A stretch of DNA of 30,908 bases from Bacteroidales bacterium UBA6248 (GCA_002441345.1 DJVU01000041.1:1-30908), one strand, 5' to 3'. Shown: positions 7,606 through 15,181, counted from the first letter of the stretch. The notes: generated from the sequence alone by a model not told the origin. Numbers and translations are program-made.

Positions 7606-8701
7606 TTAGATGGCATCCCTTCCAAACTCCATGAGGAAAGCCTTGATAAAGTCGTTAAGGTCTCCGTCGAGCACCGCGGTGGTGTCGCTGGTTTCATGAT
7701 CGGTGCGCAGGTCTTTCACCATTTTATACGGATGCAGAACGTAGCTGCGGATCTGGGAACCCCATTCGATCTTTTTCTTTTTGCCTTCAATAACAGCAAT
7801 GGCCTCTTTTTTCTTGCGAAGTTCGATTTCATACAGCTGCGATCTGAGCATCTGAAGGGCTTTCTCGCGGTTTTGTCCCTGCGAGCGTGTCTCCTGGCAT
7901 TCCACTATAATGCCCGTAGGTTCGTGCCGAAGCCTTACGGCGGTTTCTACCTTGTTTACATTTTGCCCTCCCGGTCCGCTCGAGCGGAACGTATCCCAGG
8001 TAATATCCGAAGGATTGATCTGAATATCGATGTTATCGTCAACCACGGGATACACATACACAGAAGCGAAGGATGTGTGACGTTTGTTGGCAGAATCGAA
8101 AGGAGACAGGCGCACCAGCCGGTGCACGCCGTTTTCGCTTTTCAGGTAGCCGAACGCGTTATCGCCCTCAAACTCCAGGGCCACGGATTTTATTCCGGCC
8201 ACATCGCCTTCGTGCAGGTCGAGTTCTTTCACCTTATAGTTGTTGCGTTCGCCATACCGGACGTACATGCGCATCAGCATCTCGGCCCAGTCGTTGCTTT
8301 CGGTACCTCCGGCGCCTGCGTTGATCTGCAGGATGGCATTCAGGCGGTCTTCCTCATTGCTGAGCATATTCCTGAGTTCCAGGTCTTCCACCAGTTCCAG
8401 GGTTTGGTCGTAATGCTGATCGAGGTCAGATTCTTCGGCATCCCCGGCATCGTAGAAATCCCACAACACCAGCAGATCCTCGTACGAAGAGGTGGCAGCA
8501 TCAAAAACGGAGGTCCATTTTTTCTTTTCCTGTATCTGCTTCATCAGGGATTCGGCTTTCTTTGGGTCATCCCAGAATCCCGGCTGATGCGTCAGCTCTT
8601 CTTCTTCAGTTATTTTTTTTCGTTTTCCTTCAATGTCAAAGGAACCTCCTTAAGGCATCGAGCCTTCGCCGGAGGTCGTTTATCTGTTCTTTCTGGACCA
8701 T
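7606..8701 (-). CDS. prfB: Peptide chain release factor 2, expressed by programmed +1 frameshift
   Basis: RF2 recognises UGA and UAA stops. The gene is in two frames. Frame one starts at the ATG at 8701 and encodes 21 residues (MVQKEQINDLRRRL, then DALRRFL) before an in-frame TGA at 8638-8636. Skipping one base there (CTT TGA C read as CTT, then GAC) joins it to the long second frame, giving a 364-residue protein of normal RF2 length. The second frame carries the GGQ peptidyl-hydrolysis motif in SSGPGGQNVNKVETAVRL, and lower down the expected EWGSQIRSYVLHPY. An internal Shine-Dalgarno-like AGGAGG lies three bases before the CTT slip codon, as in the classical RF2 autoregulation site. The ATG follows the recX stop TAA with no gap. 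This is not a pseudogene: the break is the standard feedback device by which scarce RF2 promotes its own synthesis. Confidence 0.96.
8636..8650 (-). promoter_or_regulatory. prfB: Programmed +1 ribosomal frameshift site in prfB
   Basis: Reading on the minus strand: AGGAGG (8650-8645), spacer TTC, slip codon CTT (8641-8639), in-frame stop TGA (8638-8636) followed by C. Spacing and slip codon are identical to the well-studied E. coli site (AGGGGG, TAT, CTT, TGA, C). The internal SD-like element pairs with the anti-SD of 16S rRNA and the slow UGA-C stop favours the slip when RF2 is low. Confidence 0.95.
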
Positions 8702-9172
8702 TTAGATTTCCTTGTTTTTCATCAGTTCATCAATAATTGAGGATACCAGCTCGGGTTCATACCCTTTGGCAACGGCCGGCTTGGCAAGGCGATGCTTAAA
8801 AAGCAGCATGTTGGAGCGGTCAGTAACGGCAATTTTGTGTTCCACCATTCCGATAATCACCTTACGGTACTCCTCTTCGTCGATTTCTGCAAGCCCTGCA
8901 CGGATAGCCTCCTCAGCAATCTGTCTGGCTCTGAGTTCGCCGATAATGCGTGAACGACCCCATTTTTTATTGCGGAATTTCCCGCCCGCATAAAGCTTGG
9001 CATAGCGTTCCTCGTCGATGAATCCTTCTTCAACAAGGCGTTTGATAATTTCTTCGGTATTCTTATTGCTGATGCCAATGGAATGGGCATGTATCCTGAC
9101 TTCAACCAGGCATCGCTCCTGCATGGCGCACCAGCGGCGGATTTTTGCCAGCTGTTTTTCAAATTCTTTCAT
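8702..9172 (-). CDS. recX: Regulatory protein RecX
   Basis: A 156-residue helical protein with the RecX tandem three-helix repeats. The signature is GFIDEERYAKLYAGGKFRNK followed by KWGRSRIIGELRARQIAEEAI. RecX binds RecA filaments and limits their activity, so it would modulate recombination and the SOS-type response. No recA is in the window. A promoter with both Bacteroidetes elements lies 32-63 bases upstream of the ATG. The stop TAA (8704-8702) is immediately followed by the prfB ATG, so prfB translation is probably coupled to recX. Confidence 0.93.
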   Translation of the reverse strand: MKEFEKQLAKIRRWCAMQERCLVEVRIHAHSIGISNKNTEEIIKRLVEEGFIDEERYAKLYAGGKFRNKKWGRSRIIGELRARQIAEEAIRAGLAEIDEEEYRKVIIGMVEHKIAVTDRSNMLLFKHRLAKPAVAKGYEPELVSSIIDELMKNKEI

Positions 9173-9203
9173 ATCGCAAATTCTTAAACATTTAAATCAC
9201 CTG

Positions 9204-9235
9204 CAAATATACCTATAGCAACGGTCAATAACAAA
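9204..9235 (-). promoter_or_regulatory. Bacteroidetes-type promoter of recX-prfB
   Basis: On the minus strand TTTG (9235-9232), a 20-base spacer, and TATATTTG (9211-9204). Both elements fit the Bacteroidetes housekeeping consensus (TTTG, 19-21 bases, TAnnTTTG) exactly. Transcription should begin near 9200, giving a leader of about 30 bases before the recX ATG at 9172. Confidence 0.75.
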
Positions 9236-9238
9236 TTA

Positions 9239-9276
9239 TTTTTGCTTTAACCTCTGATACACGCGCAAAGCAAAAA
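9239..9276 (-). terminator. AT-rich hairpin between FKBP gene and recX, possible terminator
   Basis: TTTTTGCTTT (9239-9248) and its perfect complement AAAGCAAAAA (9267-9276) can form a 10-bp stem with an 18-nt loop right after the FKBP stop codon. The stem is weak and the following minus-strand sequence (TAATTTG) is only moderately T-rich, so function as a terminator is uncertain. Confidence 0.35.
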
Positions 9277-9280
9277 AATT

Positions 9281-9745
9281 CTATTTTACATCAATCAGAT
9301 GTATATTAAATATGAGAACGGAATTGGGCGGAATCCCTGGCGGAGGATTGCTTCCGTATCCAAGTCTGCTGGGTACAAGCAAAATCCCTTTACCTCCTTT
9401 TCCAAACAGCTGAAGTCCTTCCTTCCATCCCGGGATTAGGGTATTCAGAGCAAACGTACGCGTGCCCGAATCAAAAACATCCCCATCCACAAATTTTCCC
9501 GTATAAGTAACTCTGACTTCCGAAGTGAGCGTAGGTTTCTGGCTGGTACCAGGTTCTTCGATTACATAATAAAGTCCGGATTCGGTTTTGGTTGCATCCA
9601 GTTCATACACTTCAATGTAATCGCGGATAATGTTGTCGTCCACCACATCCACATCATCCTCTTTGTCGCAGGCTGTGAATGCGATTATAAACATCAGCGC
9701 CGGCAAAGGCAGCAGTAATGTTCTTCGTGTGACTTTCCTCTTCAT
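9281..9745 (-). CDS. FKBP-type peptidyl-prolyl isomerase lipoprotein
   Basis: A 154-residue protein with a basic N-terminus, a hydrophobic core and a lipobox ending at Cys26 (IAFTAC, then DKEDD), so it should be lipid-anchored in the periplasm. After an acidic linker, the FKBP domain runs from about residue 57 to the end: SGLYYVIEEPG, VRVTYTGKFVDGDVFDSG, LIPGWKEGLQLFGKGGKGIL, PSRLGYGSNPPPGIPPNSVL and IFNIHLIDV. These include the FKBP substrate-pocket residues (Y, F/D, W, Y, F). It would speed folding of exported proteins at X-Pro bonds. The gene begins 12 bp after the sirtuin gene and probably shares its transcript, although no functional link between the two is evident. Confidence 0.93.
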   Translation of the reverse strand: MKRKVTRRTLLLPLPALMFIIAFTACDKEDDVDVVDDNIIRDYIEVYELDATKTESGLYYVIEEPGTSQKPTLTSEVRVTYTGKFVDGDVFDSGTRTFALNTLIPGWKEGLQLFGKGGKGILLVPSRLGYGSNPPPGIPPNSVLIFNIHLIDVK

Positions 9746-9757
9746 ATACAGTAATGT

Positions 9758-10447
9758 TTAGTTATTCATCAACTTCTCCACCAGTTCGGGAACTCCTTCT
9801 CCGGCTTTTTTCCGGATTACTTCCAGATTTGCCACTCTGCTGACGTGCATCCCTGCAGGATCAACCAGATATTTGGCTGAAGTCTCCGGAGCATAATACA
9901 GTAATCCGGCTGCCGGATAAACAAGGAGTGAGGTTCCTATTACCAAAATAATGTCGGCATCTGCAATGATTCCGGCAGCCACATCGATCATCGGCACCGC
10001 CTCACCAAACCATACGATGTGCGGCCTGAGCTGAAAACCCTTTTCGCAATGGTCACCCAGCCCGATTTCTCCGTATCCGATAGTGTAAACCAGTTCGTCG
10101 TCTGCGGTACTGCGCACCTTTACCAGTTCCCCATGGAGATGAAGAATATTCGCTGAACCCGCCCGCTCGTGCAGATCGTCAACATTCTGGGTAATTATCT
10201 GAACATCGAATTTTTCTTCCAGCTTTACCAGGGCCAGATGCGCGGCATTGGGTACAACGGTGCCGAGCTGGGTGCGCCGTTTGTTATAAAACTCAAGCAC
10301 CAGGGCGGGATTCTGCTGCCATGCATCCCAGGTGGCGACATCTTCAATTCTGTATTCTTCCCAAAGCCCGTCAGCATCACGGAATGTTCTGATGCCGCTT
10401 TCGGCACTGATTCCGGCACCGGTAAGCACGACGACTTTCTTTTTCAT
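9758..10447 (-). CDS. cobB: NAD-dependent protein deacylase, sirtuin (CobB-like)
   Basis: A 229-residue Sir2 protein. Visible motifs are TGAGISAESGI (9-19) for NAD binding, TFRDADGLWEEY, QNVDDLHERAG (87-97) for nicotinamide handling, LHLHGEL with the catalytic His105, and GTSLLVYPAAGL for the ribose site. Tyr54 and Arg57 in FYNKRR match the Y-x-x-R pair that selects acyl groups such as succinyl or malonyl in CobB and SIRT5. The small zinc-binding module seems degenerate: where E. coli CobB has four cysteines, this protein has KVRSTADDE and a single Cys in DHCEKG. It therefore probably lacks structural zinc. Function is NAD-dependent removal of acyl groups from lysines; targets are unknown. 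It leads a short operon with the FKBP gene. Confidence 0.92.
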   Translation of the reverse strand: MKKKVVVLTGAGISAESGIRTFRDADGLWEEYRIEDVATWDAWQQNPALVLEFYNKRRTQLGTVVPNAAHLALVKLEEKFDVQIITQNVDDLHERAGSANILHLHGELVKVRSTADDELVYTIGYGEIGLGDHCEKGFQLRPHIVWFGEAVPMIDVAAGIIADADIILVIGTSLLVYPAAGLLYYAPETSAKYLVDPAGMHVSRVANLEVIRKKAGEGVPELVEKLMNN

Positions 10448-10492
10448 AAATACAGCTTTTTAAACTCCCGGAAACAGCAGCTCCTTCGACAG

Positions 10493-10500
10493 CAAAAATA
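10493..10500 (-). promoter_or_regulatory. Candidate -7 box of the sirtuin-FKBP operon
   Basis: TATTTTTG on the minus strand is an exact match to the Bacteroidetes -7 consensus TAnnTTTG, 46 bases before the sirtuin ATG. I see no good TTTG at the expected -33 distance, so support comes from one element only. Confidence 0.4.
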
Positions 10501-10959
10501 ATTATTTTTGGGAAAACAGGATATTACCAGGAGTCATAAGCAATTGAACAGAAGTCAGACAAACGGCAAATGCAGATTTCAGCATCCTGAAACCAGCTTT
10601 AAAAATGCCTGACGAAATTGCATGTTTCAGTTGCGCGGATAGCATGCCGGATTTGTAAATCTGTTATACGTTTTTTCTAATTCCGGCAGGTTTAATCCGG
10701 CTTTCGGATAGAAAGAAAAATTAAATTTAAGTTGTCCTGTAAAAAACTCAAGATTCACACAAACGCAGCCTGAGCGGTAATTTCACCTTCGATCCTGTGC
10801 ATAAAATCCGGATACAGAATAAACGGGCAAACCATGCTCACGCGATATTTCACAGGAGTCGGCCATCCATGCTGTACCTTTCGTGAATTTCCGGCGCAGA
10901 AAAGCCATATTCCTCCCTGTGGACAGGCATAATATGTTTCTTCTGAAAGCCGGGCCGGC
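10501..10959. other. Intergenic stretch without a supportable gene
   Basis: The space between the sirtuin promoter and the mdh terminator holds no recognisable gene. The left part (to ~10750) is AT-rich. The right part (10755-10961) keeps a 68-codon frame open on the minus strand (with residues such as ACPQGGIWLFCAGN), but it resembles no family known to me. I regard it as non-coding or a remnant. Confidence 0.4.
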
Positions 10960-10986
10960 AAAAAAAACGGCAGGAGATCCTGCCGT
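10960..10986 (-). terminator. Rho-independent terminator of mdh
   Basis: An 8-bp stem (ACGGCAGG at 10967-10974 with CCTGCCGT at 10979-10986, 4-nt loop) is followed on the minus strand by eight T residues, 28 bp after the mdh stop. Confidence 0.9.
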
Positions 10987-11013
10987 TTAATAAGTTAAGG
11001 TTGTCAATGGAAA

Positions 11014-11958
11014 TCAATCTTCAAAAAGGTTCATATCATCAAGTACCTTCATAACGCCTTTGACAGAACTTGCTGACTCCTGAAGCATTTTCGTTTCCTC
11101 TTTATTCAGATTTAGTTCGATAATTTCCTCTATACCTTTGGAACCAAGCTTAACAGGCACTCCCATGTATACGTCGTTCAATCCGTATTCTCCGTTGAGC
11201 AGAGCACAAACCGGAAAAATACGTTTCTGATCGTCCACAATGGCTTCCACCATCTGCGCTGCAGCAGCGCCCGGGGCATACCAGGCCGAAGTTCCCATCA
11301 GGTTCACCAGTTCACCACCACCTTTTTTGGTACGATCCACAATCTTATCGATCTCTTCCTTATTAAGCAGGTCGGTAACCGGAATTCCGGACACGGATGT
11401 GAATCTTGGCAGGGGGACCATGGTATCGCCGTGGCCTCCGAGAAGCAGGGAGTGTATATCCTTGGGTGAAACATCAAGCGCTTCAGCCAGAAAAGCCTTG
11501 TAACGGCCTGTATCGAGGATACCTGCCATCCCGAATACGCGGCTCGAATGCTTGCGGGCAGCCCTGTATGCAGCATACGTCATCACATCCAGAGGATTTG
11601 ATACCACAATTATAATGGCTTCCGGCGAATACTTAACCACTTTCTCGGTAACCTCCTTTACAATGGTAGCATTGGTTTTGATGAGGTCGTCGCGGCTCAT
11701 GCCCGGCTTACGCGGAAGACCGGAGGTGATTACTACAATCGAGGATCCCTTGGTCTTAAGGTAGTCGTTGGTTACTCCAACCACACGGGTATTAAAGTTA
11801 TTGATGGAAGAGGTTTGCCAGATATCAAGTGCTTTGCCTTCGGCAACTCCTTCCTTGATGTCAACCAATACGACTTCACGCGTAAGATCCTTGTGTGCAA
11901 TCACATTTGCACAGGTGGCGCCAACATTCCCGGCTCCGATAACAGTGATTTTTTTCAT
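11014..11958 (-). CDS. mdh: Malate dehydrogenase (LDH-like type)
   Basis: A 314-residue NAD-dependent oxidoreductase that interconverts malate and oxaloacetate in the TCA cycle. The Rossmann motif VIGAGNVGATCA (6-17) is followed by Asp33, which selects NAD over NADP. Substrate-binding arginines are in the mobile loop RKPGMSRDDL (Arg83, Arg89) with Arg152 in GILDTGRYK. The catalytic pair is Asp149 and His176 (GGHGDTMVPLPRF). The Arg83 position and the loop favour malate rather than lactate. It lies downstream of maeB on the same strand but has its own predicted promoter and a terminator-like hairpin in between, so it is probably a separate transcript. A 21-bp inverted repeat covers the expected transcription start, suggesting specific regulation. 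Confidence 0.96.
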   Translation of the reverse strand: MKKITVIGAGNVGATCANVIAHKDLTREVVLVDIKEGVAEGKALDIWQTSSINNFNTRVVGVTNDYLKTKGSSIVVITSGLPRKPGMSRDDLIKTNATIVKEVTEKVVKYSPEAIIIVVSNPLDVMTYAAYRAARKHSSRVFGMAGILDTGRYKAFLAEALDVSPKDIHSLLLGGHGDTMVPLPRFTSVSGIPVTDLLNKEEIDKIVDRTKKGGGELVNLMGTSAWYAPGAAAAQMVEAIVDDQKRIFPVCALLNGEYGLNDVYMGVPVKLGSKGIEEIIELNLNKEETKMLQESASSVKGVMKVLDDMNLFED

Positions 11959-11998
11959 ATCAACAATTGTTTTTGATTTCCTGGTCAGGTGTCCTTGT

Positions 11999-12019
11999 GT
12001 TTATCCGGTCCGGATAAAC
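11999..12019 (-). promoter_or_regulatory. Perfect 21-bp inverted repeat at the mdh transcription start (candidate operator or 5' mRNA hairpin)
   Basis: Arms GTTTATCCGG (11999-12008) and CCGGATAAAC (12010-12019) are perfect complements around one central base. The repeat begins about five bases downstream of the predicted mdh -7 box, where a repressor would block initiation. As RNA it could also fold into an 8-bp hairpin with a 5-base loop at the very 5' end of the transcript, protecting it from decay. The sequence cannot separate these possibilities. Confidence 0.55.
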
Positions 12020-12023
12020 AGAA

Positions 12024-12031
12024 CAAAAATA
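12024..12031 (-). promoter_or_regulatory. Candidate -7 box of the mdh promoter
   Basis: TATTTTTG on the minus strand matches the Bacteroidetes TAnnTTTG consensus exactly, 66 bases before the mdh ATG. No clear TTTG at the -33 distance. The palindrome immediately downstream strengthens the case that this is a regulated promoter. Confidence 0.5.
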
Positions 12032-12064
12032 TGGATTTAGATATAAACATACACGTATTCGACC

Positions 12065-12095
12065 GAAAAAACCTTATAAATCATCCGTAAGGTTT
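12065..12095 (-). terminator. Weak terminator-like hairpin after maeB
   Basis: AAACCTTA (12069-12076) and its complement TAAGGTTT (12088-12095) form an 8-bp AT-rich stem with an 11-nt loop, running into about six T residues on the minus strand. It lies 36 bp after the maeB stop. The stem has only two GC pairs, so it may be inefficient. Confidence 0.45.
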
Positions 12096-12131
12096 ATTTT
12101 ATTCCGGCAATAGTCCGCCTCACTCCCGGTC

Positions 12132-14420
12132 TTAGCCTCCGCATGCCTTATCGTCGTGGCATTGTGCATCAATTACGGCAATGGTAACCATATTTACAAT
12201 TTCAGCCACGCTTGAGCCCATTTGCAGCACATGCACCGATTTATCCAGACCGGTAAGAATGGGGCCTATTGCTTCGGCTCCGCCCAGTTCCTGGATAAGC
12301 TTGTAAGCAATATTTCCGGCTGTCAGATAAGGGAATATAAGCGTGTTGGCTGGGCCATCGGCAAGTTTGGAAAAGGGGAAATTTTCGCGCAGAAGAGTAT
12401 TATTAAGTGCAAAGTTAGCCTGCATATCACCGTCAACGATAAGGCCGGGGTGTTCGCGGTGAAGCTTTTCAACGGCAGAGCGTACCATTAGCGGGATATT
12501 ACCTTCCACCGAACCGAAATTGGAATAGGACAGCATGGCTATCCGGGGTTCGATGTTGAACTGCCGTACGGTTTCGGCCGTTTGCAGCGTTATTTCCACA
12601 AGCTTATCCACATCGGGATTCATATTTACAGTGGTATCGGCGAAAAAGATAGGGCCTTTTTTTGTGAGCATGATGTATGTGCCGGAGACGATGCTGGTAC
12701 CCTTTTTCTTACCGATGATGCGCAATGCGGGGCGTATGGTTGCAGGATAGCTGCTGGTAAGTCCCGATATCATGGCATCGGCATAGCCGTTTTCGACCAT
12801 GCTGGGGCCAAAGTAATTGCGGTGGGTCATCATATCGCGGGCACCATTGAAGGTGACGCCGCGGCGTTTGCGTTTTTCAAAAAACTGGGCAGCGAATGCT
12901 TCGCGGCGTTCCCGTTGATCTTCCGATCTGGGGTCGATAATTTCCACATTGTCCAGTTCCAGATCGTGTTCGCGGATAAGCCCCATAATCACATCGCGGT
13001 TACCAAGAAGTATGGGGATTGCAACGCCTTCGTCGATGACGATTTCAGCAGCTTTCAGAATTTTATAGTTTTCGGCTTCGGCAAAAACCACGCGTTTCGG
13101 ATTTTTCCGTGCTCTGGCTTTTATTTGTCTGATCAGCGGATTACTCAATCCAAGCCGCTTCCCCAATTCTTCACGGTAGGCATCCCAGTCGGTAACGGGC
13201 TTTCGCGCTACGCCCGATTCCATGGCTGCCAGGGCTACGGCAACCGAAATATGGGAAATAAGCCGGGGGTCGTTTGGTTTAGGAATAATATAATCTTTCC
13301 CGAACTTAAGATTTGTAACCTGGTAGGCTATGTTTACCTCTTCCGGAACGGGTTGTTTCGCCAGGTCGGCAAGGGCGCGGGCAGCAGCCAGTTTCATTTC
13401 TTCATTGATCATGGTAGCCCGGACATCCAGAGCTCCCCTGAATATATATGGAAAACCAAGAACATTGTTCACCTGGTTGGGGTAGTCGGAACGGCCGGTT
13501 CCCATTATGATATCTTTGCGCGTGGCCACCGCTTCATCGTACGAAATCTCGGGAACGGGATTTGCCAGGGCAAAAACGATGGGATGATCGTTCATACTCA
13601 GAAGCATTTCAGGTTTCACCACGCCGGCAACCGAAAGTCCAAGGAACATATCGGCTCCTTTCATGGCTTCGGCCAGGGTAGAAATGTTGCGATCGGTAAC
13701 AAACCGCTGCTTCCATTTATTCAGATCGGTGCGTGAACGGTTCAGTACGCCTTTGGAATCCACCATCACCAGATTTTCGGGTTTAACGCCCAGCGAAAGG
13801 TAAAGCTTTGAACAGGAGATTGCCGAAGCACCCGCTCCGTTCACAACCACTTTGATGTCTTCAATCTTCTTGCCGGTAATTTCAAGGGCATTCAGTAATC
13901 CTGCCGACGTAATGATGGCAGTACCATGCTGGTCGTCGTGCATCACCGGAATGTCGAGCATCTCCTTAAGCCGGTCTTCCACATCAAAACACTCCGGAGC
14001 CTTGATGTCTTCGAGGTTTATTCCGCCAAAAGTGGGTGCAATGGAACGGATGGTACTTACCATTCCGTCGACCGTTTTATCATTCAGCTCGATATCAAAT
14101 ACATCGATATCGGCATATATCTTAAAAAGAAGTCCTTTGCCTTCCATCACTGGCTTACCGGCTTCCGGGCCTATATCTCCCAGTCCCAGCACAGCCGTTC
14201 CATTGGAAATAACGGCCACCAGGTTACCCTTGGCGGTGTATTTGTAAACATCCTCGGGATTGTTTTTAATTTCAAGACACGGATCGGCAACTCCGGGACT
14301 GTAAGCCATGGAGAGGTCAGACTGTGAGTTGTGCGGCTTGGTCGGGATAACCTCAATCTTACCAGGCCGGCCATCGGCGTGATAAGCCAGGGCATTTTTC
14401 TTGCTCAAAGGCGTTTTCAT
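12132..14420 (-). CDS. maeB: Malic enzyme with C-terminal phosphotransacetylase-like domain
   Basis: A 762-residue two-domain protein of the MaeB type, which oxidatively decarboxylates malate to pyruvate, usually with NADP. The malic enzyme part (1-~425) shows SMAYSPGVA with catalytic Tyr40, GPEAGKPVMEGK with lysines 89 and 95, acidic metal ligands around GINLEDIKAPECF and DDQHGTA, and the nucleotide fold VVNGAGASAIS (192-202). From ~441 the sequence is a phosphate acetyltransferase-like domain (RVVFAEAENYKILKAAEI, SGLTSSYPATIRPAL, PILTGLDKSVHVLQMGSS). In characterised MaeB proteins that domain is regulatory, sensing acetyl-CoA, rather than catalytic. With mdh next to it, the locus controls the fate of malate. 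It is divergent from ruvA and has an exact -7 box upstream. Confidence 0.95.
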   Translation of the reverse strand: MKTPLSKKNALAYHADGRPGKIEVIPTKPHNSQSDLSMAYSPGVADPCLEIKNNPEDVYKYTAKGNLVAVISNGTAVLGLGDIGPEAGKPVMEGKGLLFKIYADIDVFDIELNDKTVDGMVSTIRSIAPTFGGINLEDIKAPECFDVEDRLKEMLDIPVMHDDQHGTAIITSAGLLNALEITGKKIEDIKVVVNGAGASAISCSKLYLSLGVKPENLVMVDSKGVLNRSRTDLNKWKQRFVTDRNISTLAEAMKGADMFLGLSVAGVVKPEMLLSMNDHPIVFALANPVPEISYDEAVATRKDIIMGTGRSDYPNQVNNVLGFPYIFRGALDVRATMINEEMKLAAARALADLAKQPVPEEVNIAYQVTNLKFGKDYIIPKPNDPRLISHISVAVALAAMESGVARKPVTDWDAYREELGKRLGLSNPLIRQIKARARKNPKRVVFAEAENYKILKAAEIVIDEGVAIPILLGNRDVIMGLIREHDLELDNVEIIDPRSEDQRERREAFAAQFFEKRKRRGVTFNGARDMMTHRNYFGPSMVENGYADAMISGLTSSYPATIRPALRIIGKKKGTSIVSGTYIMLTKKGPIFFADTTVNMNPDVDKLVEITLQTAETVRQFNIEPRIAMLSYSNFGSVEGNIPLMVRSAVEKLHREHPGLIVDGDMQANFALNNTLLRENFPFSKLADGPANTLIFPYLTAGNIAYKLIQELGGAEAIGPILTGLDKSVHVLQMGSSVAEIVNMVTIAVIDAQCHDDKACGG

Positions 14421-14461
14421 GATATGATGATTTGATTTTTTGTCAACCTTGAACTGACTAA

Positions 14462-14469
14462 CAAATGTA
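14462..14469 (-). promoter_or_regulatory. Candidate -7 box of the maeB promoter
   Basis: TACATTTG on the minus strand is an exact TAnnTTTG match, 42 bases before the maeB ATG. A weak GTGG lies 20 bases upstream in place of the TTTG element. It is divergent from the ruvA promoter ~95 bases away. Confidence 0.5.
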
Positions 14470-14562
14470 AGGAACTACATGTTACGTTGCCACTATTTTA
14501 TCCTAAAACTACCTCTTTTGAAGGGTTTATCCGAAAACTGTCGCCAATTCAACAAATATCTC

Positions 14563-14570
14563 TATTTTTG
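14563..14570 (+). promoter_or_regulatory. Candidate -7 box of the ruvA-sprA promoter
   Basis: TATTTTTG is an exact match to the Bacteroidetes -7 consensus, 26 bases before the ruvA ATG. The -33 region is poor (a CTG 22 bases upstream). As sprA has no visible promoter of its own, this may drive both genes. Confidence 0.5.
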
Positions 14571-14596
14571 TCGGTTAACTGAAATGCAGGCAGCAT

Positions 14597-15181
14597 ATGT
14601 ACGCATTCATTGAAGGGGAAATTGCCGCGATAAACCCGGCCGAGGTTGTCATCAACTGCGGGGGTGTCGGATATGGAATTTCCATATCGGTTTACACTTA
14701 TTCCGTGATTAAAGACCAGAAAACATGCCGGTTGCTGACACACCTTGTTGTTAAGGAGGATGCACTGGTACTCTTTGGTTTCTCGGGCGAAGATGAACGC
14801 CAGCTGTTCCGTCATCTTATCAGCGTTTCGGGTGTTGGAGCGGGAACGGCCCGGCTGATTCTGTCCTCACTAACCCCTGATGAAATTTCGGAAGCCATAG
14901 TACGCGGCAACGTTGGTGCCCTTCAGCGGGTTAAAGGTATTGGGGGGAAAACAGCTCAGCGGATTATCATCGACCTTAAAGACAAGCTCGGGAAAGCCTC
15001 CGGCCTCAGAGAAATTTTGGGAAGTCCGCACAATACGGGGAGGGAAGAGGCGTTATCTGCATTGTCTATGCTTGGGTTTAACAAAGTGCTGGCAGAAAAG
15101 GCAATTGAAAAGATTATAAAAGAGGAAGGCTCGTCTGTTACTGTGGAGCAACTGATAAAAGGAGCCCTCCGGATATTATAG
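14597..15181 (+). CDS. ruvA: Holliday junction branch migration protein RuvA
   Basis: A 194-residue protein of normal RuvA length. The N-terminal OB fold (MYAFIEGEIAAINPAEVVIN, LVVKEDALVLFGF) is followed by two helix-hairpin-helix DNA-binding motifs: SVSGVGAGTARLILS at about 77-91 and VKGIGGKTAQRIIIDLKDKL at about 111-130. A C-terminal three-helix domain (REEALSALSMLGFNKVLAEK) binds RuvB. RuvA tetramers hold Holliday junctions while RuvB drives branch migration. ruvB and ruvC are not in the window. The gene lies directly upstream of sprA, with 113 bp between them; they are probably co-transcribed although their functions are unrelated. Confidence 0.96.
   Translation: MYAFIEGEIAAINPAEVVINCGGVGYGISISVYTYSVIKDQKTCRLLTHLVVKEDALVLFGFSGEDERQLFRHLISVSGVGAGTARLILSSLTPDEISEAIVRGNVGALQRVKGIGGKTAQRIIIDLKDKLGKASGLREILGSPHNTGREEALSALSMLGFNKVLAEKAIEKIIKEEGSSVTVEQLIKGALRIL

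Noticed and set aside
8545..8701. prfB read as a frameshifted pseudogene or as a short gene starting at 8544
   Set aside because: The break sits at a complete RF2 recoding signal and both frames align to RF2, so it is programmed frameshifting, not decay.
7696..8736. Long plus-strand frame (346 codons) opposite prfB
   Set aside because: It is the antisense shadow of the well-conserved prfB; its translation has no family features.
10755..10961. Minus-strand frame of 68 codons between the sirtuin gene and mdh
   Set aside because: No family features and no promoter or ribosome site; ends next to the mdh terminator.
12582..13736. Long plus-strand frame (384 codons) opposite maeB
   Set aside because: Antisense shadow of the malic enzyme gene, rich in His and Phe as expected from reverse reading.
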